A stretch of DNA of 48,205 nucleotides from Thermoplasmata archaeon (GTDB lineage Archaea; Thermoplasmatota; Thermoplasmata; Lutacidiplasmatales; UBA184): contig JAKIWI010000012.1 of NCBI GenBank assembly GCA_022750115.1, positions 1 through 48,205 of the forward strand, in the 5' to 3' direction. The translations under genes and the position numbers were made by a program. Positions 34,305 through 42,561 of this stretch are shown here, in pieces. Under the pieces are notes generated by a model. The model ran no database searches. It saw only the letters and a list, made by a program, of their open reading frames with translations, and had not been told where the DNA came from. The stretch's first letter is position 1; each line of letters begins with the position of its first letter.

Positions 34305-35642
34305 ATGGTCCTCGACTCACTCGGAAAGTCGCTGCGCGGCGTTCTGCAGAAGATCGCGCGGGGCTCCACCGTCGACGACGCGCTCCTTGCCGAGGTCTCG
34401 CGCGACATCCAGCGGGCGCTCTTGCAAGCGGACGTCAACGTCCAGCTGGCCCTCGAGCTCACCCAGCGGGTCAAGCGTCGGGCGAAGGAGGAGAAGCCGC
34501 CCGCGGGCGCTTCGGTCCGCGACTTCCTCGTTCGAATCATCTACGAGGAGATCCGGGGGATCCTCGGACCCGACCGCCCGTTCGAGGTCAAACCCCGACG
34601 GGTCCTGATGGTCGGCCTGTTCGGCCAAGGGAAGACCACGACAGCGGGCAAGCTCGCCCGACATTTCCAAAAAAAGGGCGTGCGGGTCGGGCTCGTCGGC
34701 GCCGACGTCCACCGGCCGGCCGCCATCGACCAGCTCGAGCAGCTCGCGAAGAAGGTCGGCTGCGACTTCTACGCCAACCGCTCGGAGAAGCGGGCCGAGG
34801 TCATCGTCCAGGAGGCGCTGGCGATCTTCCCTCCCCACCTCGCGGTGATCGTCGACACGGCGGGGCGCAGCGGCATCGACGCGGAGCTGATCGCGGAGCT
34901 CGAACGGGTCCGCGAGGTCCTGAAACCGGACGAGACGCTCCTCGTCCTCGACGCCGCGATGGGCCAGGCCGCCGGCCGCAGCGCCGAGGCGTTCCACAAG
35001 GCGGTCGGGGTCACCGGCGTCGTGCTCACGAAGATCGACGGCTCGGCGAAGGGAGGCGGGGCGCTCTCCGCCGTCGCGGTCAGCGGCGCGCCCATTGTCT
35101 TCCTCGGGACCGGCGAGCACCTCGACGAGCTCGAGCGGTTCGAGCCGACCCGGTTCGTCTCGCGACTCCTCGGGATGGGGGACATCCAGACCCTCCTCGA
35201 ACGGTTCGAGGAGCTCGCGGACAAGGAGCAGGCGGAGAAGGCCGCCGAGAATCTGATGACCGGCAAGTTCACGCTGCGCGACATGCGCGCGCAGCTCGAC
35301 TCGCTCGGGCAGATGGGGCCGTTCTCGAAACTGATGTCGCTGCTTCCGTCGTTCGGCGGCGCGAAGCTCTCCGACGACCAGATGGAGGACACCCAGAAGC
35401 GCCTTCGTCGGTTCCGCTCGATCCTCGACTCGGTCAATCCGGCCGAGCTCGACGACTACCACCTGATCAAGGGCGACCGGATCCACCGGATCGCCCGCGG
35501 CAGCGGCCAGAAGGTTCCGGAGGTCCGGGCCCTCCTCAAGTACGTCGAGACGACCCGCAAGGCCGCCCACGGCATCGCCTCGAACCGGAAACTGCGCCGC
35601 CAGCTCGAACGCCAGTTCGGCGGGGGCGCGCCCCCGGGCTAG
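34305..35642 (+). CDS. srp54: Signal recognition particle 54 kDa protein
   Basis: SRP54 is the GTPase of the signal recognition particle, which brings membrane and secreted proteins to the translocon. The 445-residue protein has the N-domain (LGKSLRGVLQKI...), the G domain with GLFGQGKTTTAGKLARHF, GADVHRPAAIDQL, DTAGRSG and TKIDGSAKGGGAL, and the Met-rich M domain (FTLRDMRAQLDSLGQMGPFS, LMSLLPSF). The ATG at 34305 begins the domain; the longer open frame to 34077 is not similar to the family. A weak TATA-like patch (aaagataatga, 34234-34244) could drive it, with a leader of about 40 nt. The SRP RNA gene is not in this window. Confidence 0.95.
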   Translation: MVLDSLGKSLRGVLQKIARGSTVDDALLAEVSRDIQRALLQADVNVQLALELTQRVKRRAKEEKPPAGASVRDFLVRIIYEEIRGILGPDRPFEVKPRRVLMVGLFGQGKTTTAGKLARHFQKKGVRVGLVGADVHRPAAIDQLEQLAKKVGCDFYANRSEKRAEVIVQEALAIFPPHLAVIVDTAGRSGIDAELIAELERVREVLKPDETLLVLDAAMGQAAGRSAEAFHKAVGVTGVVLTKIDGSAKGGGALSAVAVSGAPIVFLGTGEHLDELERFEPTRFVSRLLGMGDIQTLLERFEELADKEQAEKAAENLMTGKFTLRDMRAQLDSLGQMGPFSKLMSLLPSFGGAKLSDDQMEDTQKRLRRFRSILDSVNPAELDDYHLIKGDRIHRIARGSGQKVPEVRALLKYVETTRKAAHGIASNRKLRRQLERQFGGGAPPG

Positions 35643-35651
35643 TTCGGGTCG

Positions 35652-36194
35652 ATGGGGGCGGTCGATGTCGCCGAGGCCGTCGCGGGCCTCGCGCTCGTGT
35701 TCTTCCTCCCGGGGTTCGCCGTCGCCCGTGCGACGTTTCCCGAGTGGCGGTTCCGCGGTCCCTCCGGGACCCTCCGACTCCTCGAGACGCTCAGCCTGAG
35801 CCTAATGACGAGCGTCGGGGTCACCGTCATCGTGGGCTTCGGGCTCTTGAAGAGCCCCGTGGGGTTCCAGGCGACCTGGTCGGACCCGCTCCTGTTGGCA
35901 ATCCTGGCGGCGCTCACGGCAATCGGGCTCGTCGTCGCGCTCGCTCGCGGCGCCTTCGCCTCGACCCCCCCGAAAGGCCCCGAGGTCCGTCCCGAAGCGG
36001 GGACGGAGGGAGCGTTCGAGACGATCCGGGAGCTCGACCGCCTCCACGCCCAGGAGCGGAGGGTCGTCCACCGCCTCCGGGTCATCGGCCGGGACGACCC
36101 GAGTCGATCTGCTCTCGACACGGAACTCGCTGAGCTTCGGCAGAGGGCGGCCGGGATCGTCGCGGCGCGGGAGGCGGAAGAACGTGGGGCGTAG
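35652..36194 (+). CDS. DUF1616-like membrane protein
   Basis: The 180-residue protein begins with a hydrophobic helix ending in FFLPGFAVARATFPEW, the PG-x-A...FP pattern seen at the start of archaeal DUF1616 proteins. A second helix (about 50-70, SLMTSVGVTVIVGFGLL) and a third (about 80-100) follow. The C-terminal 80 residues are charged and helical (coiled-coil-like, ELDRLHAQERRVVHRLRV). Function unknown. It starts 9 nt after srp54 and overlaps pth2 by 11 nt, so it probably shares their mRNA. Confidence 0.65.
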   Translation: MGAVDVAEAVAGLALVFFLPGFAVARATFPEWRFRGPSGTLRLLETLSLSLMTSVGVTVIVGFGLLKSPVGFQATWSDPLLLAILAALTAIGLVVALARGAFASTPPKGPEVRPEAGTEGAFETIRELDRLHAQERRVVHRLRVIGRDDPSRSALDTELAELRQRAAGIVAAREAEERGA

Positions 36195-36558
36195 GGGCGA
36201 ATCCGGCCGCTACAAGATGGTCTTGGTCCTTCGCGGCGAACTCCGGCTGACGCCCGGCAAGGCGGCGGTCCAGGTCGCCCACGCGGCGGTCATGCTGGTA
36301 GAGGCATCGCGGAAGCGGCATGCCGGGGCCCTCGAGGCCTGGTTCGCCGGGGGCCAGATGAAGATCGCCGTCGTCGCCCCCGACCTCGAGTCGATGCAGC
36401 AGCTCGACCGTCTCGCTCGGGCGAAGGGGCTACCGACCGTGCTGGTCGAAGACGCCGGGTTCACCGAGGTTCCGGCCGGCACGAAGACGGTGCTGGGCAT
36501 CGGCCCCGGCACGGCCGTGGACGTCGATGCGGTCACCGGTTCGCTGCCGCTGCTCTGA
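36184..36558 (+). CDS. pth2: Peptidyl-tRNA hydrolase (Pth2 type)
   Basis: Pth2 releases peptides from peptidyl-tRNA dropped by ribosomes. The 124-residue protein matches the archaeal/eukaryal family: YKMVLVLRGELRLTPGKAAV, QVAHAAV, with K26, Q30 and H33, then VLVEDAGFTEVPAGTKTVLG and IGPG. I choose GTG 36184, which has GGAGG nine nt upstream; ATG 36217 would remove only a short extension. It lies in the same run as srp54, another translation-linked gene. Confidence 0.93.
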   Translation: MGRRGESGRYKMVLVLRGELRLTPGKAAVQVAHAAVMLVEASRKRHAGALEAWFAGGQMKIAVVAPDLESMQQLDRLARAKGLPTVLVEDAGFTEVPAGTKTVLGIGPGTAVDVDAVTGSLPLL

Positions 36559-36569
36559 GCCCCGCGCGG

Positions 36570-36585
36570 CGCAGTCCTCCGGGGG
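36570..36585. terminator. Short hairpin after pth2
   Basis: AGTCC / GGACT with a six-nt interior lies just past the pth2 stop and before the transporter promoter. It is weak and has no T-tract. Confidence 0.25.
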
Positions 36586-36607
36586 ACTACCGAATCCCCG
36601 TTAAATC

Positions 36608-36616
36608 CATAAATAC
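36608..36616 (+). promoter_or_regulatory. TATA box of the peptide transporter operon
   Basis: The sequence cataaatac lies in an AT-rich patch (ttaaatccataaatactg, 36601-36618). It predicts a start near 36638 and a leader of about 40 nt. GGAGGT at 36664-36669, eight nt before ATG 36678, is a strong ribosome binding site and decides the start over GTG 36651. Confidence 0.6.
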
Positions 36617-36677
36617 TGGGACCCGAATCCGACGGTTCGTCACCGCGGGTGTGGTGACGGTACGGAGGTCTCGTCCG

Positions 36678-37853
36678 ATGCGGATGTGGATCTACGTCGT
36701 TCGGCGCCTGCTCCTGCTCCTCCCCGTCATCATCGGGGTGATGACGATCACCTTCGTCCTCGTCAGCACCCTCCCGATCGAGGAGAAGCTCCTCGCCTAC
36801 TACGGCCCGTCGAAACAAGGGTACAGCAAGACCATCACGTGCCCGAGCGGGGTCGGCATGTGCACGAACCCCTCGTACACTCGGGGGGTCCACGCGCTCG
36901 GCCTCGACCAACCGATTTACGTCCAATGGCTCCAATACATGAAAAATAGTCTGACCCTCAATTGGGGGTCGACCGATCACGGGAGTCACGCGAGCCAGAG
37001 TCTGCTCGGCGCCTCCTCGCTCCCCGTCACGACCGTCCTCTCCTACTTCCTCCCCTACACCCTGGAGCTGGCGGCCCTCTCGCTGCTCCTGATCCTCGCG
37101 CTCGCCATCCCCCTCGGGAACTATTCGGCGGTCTACCGGAACCGCCCGCTCGACCAGGCGACCCGGGTGCTGTCGTTCTCCGGGTTCGCGTTGCCCGGAT
37201 TCCTCCTTGCGATTCTGCTCTTGCTCGCCGCGACCGTCGCCGCCGGACAGTTCACGCAGGCGTGCAACGGCCAGTCGAGTCCGTTCTTCAACTTCTTCGG
37301 CTCGTGGCCGCCCCCGGGGTGTTTCCCCGGCGGCATCTTACCCAGTTGGATAGGAACCTACTACCAGACGTCTCCCACCGGGTTCCCCACGGTCGACGCG
37401 ATCTACCACCACGACTGGTACCTCGCCTGGGAGTCGGTCAAGCGGCTCCTCCTGCCCGCCGTGGCGATCGCCTACGGCTCGGTCGCCGGGATCCTGCGGT
37501 TCGTGCGCAACAGCATGCTCGAGGTGATGAACCTCGATTTCATCCGGACCGCGCGCTCGAAGGGCGTCCCCGAGCGGCTCGTCGTGAGCCGCCACGCCGG
37601 CCGGAACTCCCTCAACGTCACGATCACGGTCCTCGGCCTCACCTTCGCGGGATTCATCGGCGGCTTCGCGATCATCGAGCTGGTGTTCGGGCTGAAGGGG
37701 ATCGGGCTCCTGCTCGCCTATTCCATCCTGCCGAGCCCCGACTTCGGGCTCATCTTCGGCACGACGCTCCTATTCACCATCATCGTCGTTGCAGCGAACA
37801 TCATCGTCGACGTCCTCTACGCGTTCCTCGACCCGCGCGTCCGGTTGGGGTGA
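36678..37853 (+). CDS. dppB: Peptide ABC transporter permease (DppB/OppB type)
   Basis: This 391-residue membrane protein is one of two permeases of a family 5 (dipeptide/oligopeptide/nickel) importer. TM1 is MWIYVVRRLLLLLPVIIGVM, the usual DppB N-terminus. Between TM1 and TM2 lies an extended outside region (about 30-115) with Cys and Tyr residues. Five more helices follow, with a second outer loop (about 180-235, also with two Cys). The cytoplasmic coupling motif is DFIRTARSKGVPERLVVSRH. The end, DPRVRLG, is typical. Substrate is judged by family only. The outer loops are longer than in bacterial homologs. Confidence 0.92.
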   Translation: MRMWIYVVRRLLLLLPVIIGVMTITFVLVSTLPIEEKLLAYYGPSKQGYSKTITCPSGVGMCTNPSYTRGVHALGLDQPIYVQWLQYMKNSLTLNWGSTDHGSHASQSLLGASSLPVTTVLSYFLPYTLELAALSLLLILALAIPLGNYSAVYRNRPLDQATRVLSFSGFALPGFLLAILLLLAATVAAGQFTQACNGQSSPFFNFFGSWPPPGCFPGGILPSWIGTYYQTSPTGFPTVDAIYHHDWYLAWESVKRLLLPAVAIAYGSVAGILRFVRNSMLEVMNLDFIRTARSKGVPERLVVSRHAGRNSLNVTITVLGLTFAGFIGGFAIIELVFGLKGIGLLLAYSILPSPDFGLIFGTTLLFTIIVVAANIIVDVLYAFLDPRVRLG

Positions 37854-37862
37854 GATCGGTCG

Positions 37863-39056
37863 ATGGAGGAGAACCCCGCCCCCGACGCCGCCACCGGACC
37901 CGACGCCCCCGGCCGCTCGGGGACGGTGCCCCTCCCGCCCGTCGTCGCCAAGGGGCGTCGGCCGAACCCGAAGATCGCCCAATTGAAGCGGACCTGGTAC
38001 TTCCTTTCCCGCAACACCCTCGCCCTGATCGGGCTCGGGATCCTGATCTTCTTCGTCGTCATCGCGCTGTCGACCGTCATCTCCGGTACCCACGGTCCCC
38101 CGAAGGACCATCTTGCCCTCTACTGCGGCACCTACGCGGGGGTCGGGACGGCGAACTACACGCCCCTCAACGGCTCGTGCACACTGATCTGCACCTACGC
38201 GTCGAACGCTCCGCCCCCGTCCCCGAACTGCTACGCCGTCGACCAATACGCGCCGGGGAACGTCCCTCCGACGCTCAATCTGGCGCACCTGTCGGGCGGC
38301 CCCCTCCCGCTCGGTTCGCTGACCACGGTCACCGACACGAACCTGTTCTACTCGATCTACGACGGCTTCCTGGTCGGAGCGCAGTGGTCGCTCTCGATCT
38401 CGGTGTCGATCGTCGTCACGGGAGCCCTCATCGGGCTCGTCCTCGGCTCGGTCGCCGGCTACCTTGGGGGCCTCGTCGATGAGTTCATCATGCGGATCAC
38501 CGACATTTTCCTCTCGATCCCGGCCCTGCTCCTGGTGCTGGTGACCCTCGCCGCCATCGGTCCGTCGTTCGCCACGCTCCAAGGGCGGGTTCTCCTGCTT
38601 GTCGGGGCGTTCATCATCGTCTGGTGGCCGAGCTACACCCGCATCGTCCGCGGCCAGGTGCTGGTGACGCGCGAGCAGAAGTACGTCGAGGCGTCCCGGG
38701 CGAGCGGCGCGCGCTCCGGCCGGATCATCCTCCGCCACATCGTGCCGAACAGCCTCTACCCGGTGTTCGTCCAGCTCTCCCTCGACGTCGGCGCGATCCC
38801 CCTGCTGATCGGCGGCATCGCCTACCTGGGCTACCAGATCTTCCCGACGCTCTACTTCCCCGAATGGGGCCAGATGTCGGCGATCGCCGTCGGCATCCTC
38901 CCGAGCGAGCTCACCGCCTGCCAGCTCGCGAGCGGCTGCGCTTTCCCCTGGTGGCAACTGCTGTTCCCGGGCCTCATCGTGTTCCTGTTCGCGATCTCGG
39001 TGAACTTCCTCTCGGACGGAGTGCGCGACGCCTTCGATCCCCGGTTGCGGAGGTGA
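37863..39056 (+). CDS. dppC: Peptide ABC transporter permease (DppC/OppC type)
   Basis: The second permease has 397 residues. A Pro/Gly-rich cytoplasmic N-terminus (about 1-40) leads to TM1 ([20 protein letters not shown]). A long outer loop (about 75-160) with four Cys follows, then five more helices. The ATPase-coupling motif is [20 protein letters not shown], and the end reads [12 protein letters not shown], the family's usual terminus. It begins 9 nt after dppB, and its stop overlaps the GTG start of the ATPase gene (GTGA). The outer loop is larger than in most bacterial homologs and may meet the large PKD-fused binding protein. Confidence 0.92.
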   Translation: MEENPAPDAATGPDAPGRSGTVPLPPVVAKGRRPNPKIAQLKRTWYFLSRNTLALIGLGILIFFVVIALSTVISGTHGPPKDHLALYCGTYAGVGTANYTPLNGSCTLICTYASNAPPPSPNCYAVDQYAPGNVPPTLNLAHLSGGPLPLGSLTTVTDTNLFYSIYDGFLVGAQWSLSISVSIVVTGALIGLVLGSVAGYLGGLVDEFIMRITDIFLSIPALLLVLVTLAAIGPSFATLQGRVLLLVGAFIIVWWPSYTRIVRGQVLVTREQKYVEASRASGARSGRIILRHIVPNSLYPVFVQLSLDVGAIPLLIGGIAYLGYQIFPTLYFPEWGQMSAIAVGILPSELTACQLASGCAFPWWQLLFPGLIVFLFAISVNFLSDGVRDAFDPRLRR

Positions 39057-40681
39057 TTCGGACGGCGGTCGCAGTTCCGAGCTCCGCGAAGACCGCCCTG
39101 CCCCGCGACACCGCGCGCCCCACCGACGACGTCGAGGCGATGCCCGCTTCGCGGGCGTCGGAGTCGACCCCGGTCATCCTCGACGTCGCCAATCTCCGTA
39201 CCTACTTCTTCACCTACGACGGGGTCGTCAAGGCGCTCGACGGGGTCAACTTCCAGATCCACCGCGGCGAGACCCTTGGCCTCGTCGGGGAGACCGGCTG
39301 CGGGAAATCGGTCACGGCGTTCTCGATCACGCGTCTGATCGCCGACCCGCCCGGCCGCATCATGGACGGCCGGGTCATGTTCAAGGGCGCGAACCTCCTG
39401 TTCGGCGTCGAACGGGAAGCGACGTTCAAGCCGATCCCGAAGACGAACCGGATCAAGGTCCGACGGCGCTACCGACGGATCCGCGCCGGCCAGGACCGCA
39501 TGACGGCGGTGCGGGGCGGCGGCATCTCGATGATCTTCCAGGAGCCGATGAGCGCTCTGAACCCGATCTTCTCGATCTCGGACCAGATCGGGGAGGCGCT
39601 CGCCCTCCACCGGGGCATCGAGGTCATCGATGGGCTCCTGACGGCCAAGACGCGCGGGCCCGAGGTCGAGACCGCTCTGCAGGCCGTCGCCGACGCCGCG
39701 CGCGCGAACAGCGGGCACGTCCTCCGACCGGCTTGCGTGGCGTTCGGGGAGGCCACCGGGGTGCCCAGTCTCGGGACCCAGGCCTACTACATGTTCCGCG
39801 GGGCGTCGGCGGACCCCGAATCGAAGATCCCCGAGCTCCGCAAGGCGCTCCGTCGGGCCGAGTTCTCCTCCCTCCAGCGGAACTTCCTCCTCCACCGCCG
39901 GCGCGTCCTCGTCCTCGAGAACTCGCTGAAGGCGTCGTTCCTGGAGGAGATGCGGACGGGGAAGCTCGACAGTAACCACCGCCGCTACGTCCGCACGAAG
40001 CGCCTCGCCCTCCAGCTCTCCACCCTCTACCTCGGCCTCTGGGGGATCAAGCGCCACGCCCAGAAGCCGCTCAACGACGAGCTGTTCTGGCGGGTCGTCC
40101 ATCTGTTGGAGGGGGTGTCGATCGCGAACCCCGTCCAGGTCGCCCGCGGCTATCCCCACGAACTGTCGGGGGGGATGCTGCAGCGGGTGATGATCGCGAT
40201 GGCGCTCTCCGCCGAGCCGGCCCTCCTCGTCGCCGACGAGCCCACGACGGCCCTCGACGTCACGATCCAGGCCCAGATCCTCGAGCTGATGCGCGAGCTG
40301 AAGACGAAGGTCGGGACCGCCATCCTCCTCATCACCCACGACCTCGGGGTGATCGCCGAGGTCGCGGACCGCGTCTGCGTGATGTACGCGGGCAACGTCG
40401 TCGAGACCGCGCCGGTCGCGGAGCTGTTCCAGCGGCCGCTCCACCCCTACGCCCAGGGGCTGCTGAGCTCGATCCCCCGGATGGACGAGCCGGACAAGAA
40501 GCTCGAATCGATCCCGGGTTCGGTACCCAACCTCATTTATCCCCCCTCGGGCTGCCGATTCCATCCCCGGTGTCCCCACGCCATGCCGGTCTGCAAGGAG
40601 AAGCGACCTCCGATGACACTCGAAGGGGGAGGGCACACCGTCGCCTGCTACCTGTATAACGGGCCCGTCGTCGAGGGATAG
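39053..40681 (+). CDS. dppD: Peptide ABC transporter ATPase (DppD/OppD type) with large insertion
   Basis: The 542-residue protein drives import. It has Walker A GETGCGKS (about 79-86), Q-loop [10 protein letters not shown] (Q163), signature LSGGMLQR (371-378), Walker [13 protein letters not shown] and switch His in LITHDLG. The C-terminus has the oligopeptide-transporter region [15 protein letters not shown] plus a later Cys; in relatives these four cysteines can hold an Fe-S cluster. The gap between Q-loop and signature is 208 residues, against roughly 60 in bacterial OppD, so about 145 residues are inserted in the helical subdomain that faces the permeases. A smaller insertion (about 20 residues, Arg-rich) precedes the Q-loop. 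GTG 39053 is coupled to dppC; ATG 39140 is the alternative. Confidence 0.9.
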   Translation: MIRTAVAVPSSAKTALPRDTARPTDDVEAMPASRASESTPVILDVANLRTYFFTYDGVVKALDGVNFQIHRGETLGLVGETGCGKSVTAFSITRLIADPPGRIMDGRVMFKGANLLFGVEREATFKPIPKTNRIKVRRRYRRIRAGQDRMTAVRGGGISMIFQEPMSALNPIFSISDQIGEALALHRGIEVIDGLLTAKTRGPEVETALQAVADAARANSGHVLRPACVAFGEATGVPSLGTQAYYMFRGASADPESKIPELRKALRRAEFSSLQRNFLLHRRRVLVLENSLKASFLEEMRTGKLDSNHRRYVRTKRLALQLSTLYLGLWGIKRHAQKPLNDELFWRVVHLLEGVSIANPVQVARGYPHELSGGMLQRVMIAMALSAEPALLVADEPTTALDVTIQAQILELMRELKTKVGTAILLITHDLGVIAEVADRVCVMYAGNVVETAPVAELFQRPLHPYAQGLLSSIPRMDEPDKKLESIPGSVPNLIYPPSGCRFHPRCPHAMPVCKEKRPPMTLEGGGHTVACYLYNGPVVEG

Positions 40682-40709
40682 CGGTTCGTTCCGGGGAGTC
40701 GACGGCAGA

Positions 40710-41912
40710 ATGGACAACGGGGGCCAGGGCCAGGTACTGCTGTCCGTCCGGAACCTCCGCAAGTACTTCCCGATCCGCGGGGGCCTCTTTTCGAGCCACA
40801 TCGGCGACGTGCGCGCCGTCGACGGCGTCAGCTTCGATGTGCACGAGTCGGAGACCGTCGGCCTCGTCGGCGAATCCGGCTGCGGCAAGACCACGGTCGG
40901 CCGACTGATCCTCCGTCTGATCGAGCCGACGAGCGGCCAGACCTACTACCGCCCTCCGCCCGACGTCGCCACCCGGCTCGACGACCTGTACGCCACGCTC
41001 CCGCTCGACGGGTTGAACGACGACCTGCCCGCGGCCGCCCAGGCGGCGATCCAGGAGCTCGACGAGCTCGCGAAGCAGTACTCGCTCTATCGCATGAGCT
41101 CGAAGAAGATCCACGCGCTCCGCGGCAAGCTCCAGATCGTCTTCCAGGACCCGTTCTCCTCCCTCTCCCCCCGGATGCTCATCCGCGACATCGTGAGCGA
41201 GCCCCTCACGATCCATCGCGTCGGCACGCGCCAGGAGCGGTACAAGCGCGTCGCCGAGCTCCTCCAATCGGTCGGGCTCAACCCGGAGCACCTGTGGCGG
41301 TTCCCGCACGAGTTCTCCGGTGGCCAGCGCCAGCGGATCGGCATCGCGCGCGCCCTCGCCCTCCGACCGGACTTCATCGTCCTCGACGAGCCGACGAGCG
41401 CGCTCGACGTCTCCGTCCAGGCCCAGATCCTCAACATCCTGAAGCGGCTCCAGTCCGAGCAGCGGCTCAGTTACCTGTTCATCTCCCACCACCTCTCCGT
41501 CGTCCGCGCGATGAGCCACCGAGTCGTGGTGATGTACCTCGGCAAGGTCGCCGAGCGCGCCCCGACCGAGGACCTGTTCTCGCGCCCGATGCACCCGTAC
41601 ACCCAGGCGCTGCTCGCCGCCATCCCGATCCCCGACCCGACGCTGAAGCGCGAGCGGATCATCCTGAAGGGCGACGTGCCGAGCCCCGCGGCCCCCCCGC
41701 CCGGCTGCCGGTTCCACACGCGCTGCCCGGCGGTGATGCCGATCTGCTCGAAGGTCGAGCCACCCCTCATCCGCATCCGCGGCGACCACTGGGTCGCCTG
41801 CCACCTGTATCCGAACCCCGCCGAGGGCTCCACGGCCCGCTCGACGGCCTCGGAAGGCTCTCCCCTCCCCTCCGGGGCGATGAACGCCTCGGCCCCCGCC
41901 GCCGCGAGCTAA
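40710..41912 (+). CDS. dppF: Peptide ABC transporter ATPase (DppF/OppF type)
   Basis: The 400-residue second ATPase has Walker [10 protein letters not shown] (about 53-61), Q-loop [11 protein letters not shown] (about 145), signature FSGGQRQR (about 203), Walker [13 protein letters not shown] and switch His in FISHHLS. The C-terminal Cys region is [15 protein letters not shown]. Between Walker A and Q-loop there are about 40 extra residues ([20 protein letters not shown] onward), rich in Asp, Leu and Ala and probably helical. The C-terminal 25 residues are Ser/Ala-rich. A GGGGAG precedes the ATG. The gene is 28 nt after dppD. Confidence 0.92.
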   Translation: MDNGGQGQVLLSVRNLRKYFPIRGGLFSSHIGDVRAVDGVSFDVHESETVGLVGESGCGKTTVGRLILRLIEPTSGQTYYRPPPDVATRLDDLYATLPLDGLNDDLPAAAQAAIQELDELAKQYSLYRMSSKKIHALRGKLQIVFQDPFSSLSPRMLIRDIVSEPLTIHRVGTRQERYKRVAELLQSVGLNPEHLWRFPHEFSGGQRQRIGIARALALRPDFIVLDEPTSALDVSVQAQILNILKRLQSEQRLSYLFISHHLSVVRAMSHRVVVMYLGKVAERAPTEDLFSRPMHPYTQALLAAIPIPDPTLKRERIILKGDVPSPAAPPPGCRFHTRCPAVMPICSKVEPPLIRIRGDHWVACHLYPNPAEGSTARSTASEGSPLPSGAMNASAPAAAS

Positions 41913-41928
41913 CTCCCGCTTCCGGACG

Positions 41929-42354
41929 ATGTCCACCTCCCCCGACGGCGACGGCGGCCTGTTCCGCCGTCTGCGCCCGAACCCGGAAGAGCGCCACAAG
42001 GCCATCGAGGACCCCGGTGTCCCGTGGCGCGACTGGTTCTACTTCTCGTTCGTCAAGGCGTGGCTGGCCCTCGGGTTCCTCGTCATCGACGCCCTGATCG
42101 CGGGGGCCTGGGCGGAGTCTCACAACTACGTCGGTCTGGCCCTCAGCGAGGCCGTGGCGGTCTACCTCGAGTTCCTGGCCTTCCGATACCTCTGGACCCG
42201 CCCCGGGCCCGAGGAAGAGCGCCACGGGCCGTTCTCGCCGAGCTGGCACCGCCCGGTCCGGGTCGGGCGATGGACGCCCGAAGCGTGGTACCCCGAGCGG
42301 TTCCGCGTCCAGAAGCCGGGACAGTCCGGTCCCGACCCCCACGAGTTCCTCTAG
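41929..42354 (+). CDS. Small membrane protein at the end of the transporter operon
   Basis: I do not recognise this 141-residue protein. It has a charged N-terminus (about 1-38), two hydrophobic helices (about 43-62 and 66-88: WLALGFLVIDALIAGAW and VGLALSEAVAVYLEFLAFRY), and a polar, Trp- and Pro-rich C-terminus (about 89-141). Both ends are probably in the cytoplasm. It starts 16 nt after dppF in the same direction, so it is likely cotranscribed with the importer, but nothing shows a part in transport. Confidence 0.6.
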   Translation: MSTSPDGDGGLFRRLRPNPEERHKAIEDPGVPWRDWFYFSFVKAWLALGFLVIDALIAGAWAESHNYVGLALSEAVAVYLEFLAFRYLWTRPGPEEERHGPFSPSWHRPVRVGRWTPEAWYPERFRVQKPGQSGPDPHEFL

Positions 42355-42356
42355 GC

Positions 42357-42383
42357 CCCAAGATCCCACGGGGTCCCAAGATC
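42357..42383. repeat. Short direct repeat
   Basis: The 9-mer cccaagatc occurs at 42357-42365 and 42375-42383, just after the stop of the small membrane protein. It may be chance. Confidence 0.3.
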
Positions 42384-42483
42384 GCCAGGAGGAGCCGGAC
42401 GTGCCGGCGACGGCCGGCCGAGATCGGCGGGAGCTCCACTATGGTCGAGTTCCACTCGTAGAATTCTGTCCACCGCTCCGCCG

Positions 42484-42531
42484 CCCCCCGAAGGGGGGAA
42501 TGGGTTGGTCGACGGCCCCCGAGGGGGGGCC
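42484..42531. terminator. Two GC hairpins between convergent operons
   Basis: CCCCCC-GAA-GGGGGG (42484-42498) and GGCCCCC-GAGG-GGGGGCC (42514-42531) are perfect stems 15 nt apart. They lie in the 207-bp spacer between the transporter operon (plus) and the second binding-protein gene (minus, stop 42562). The pair could stop or stabilise transcripts from both sides. There is no T-tract. Confidence 0.4.
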
Positions 42532-42561
42532 GCCGACGGTCCGTTGGGGGGTTCCGTCGCC

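Noticed and set aside
42357-42383. Repeat pair as start of a CRISPR array or attachment site
   Set aside because: Only two 9-nt copies with a 9-nt gap, no further units and no integrase or cas gene in the window.
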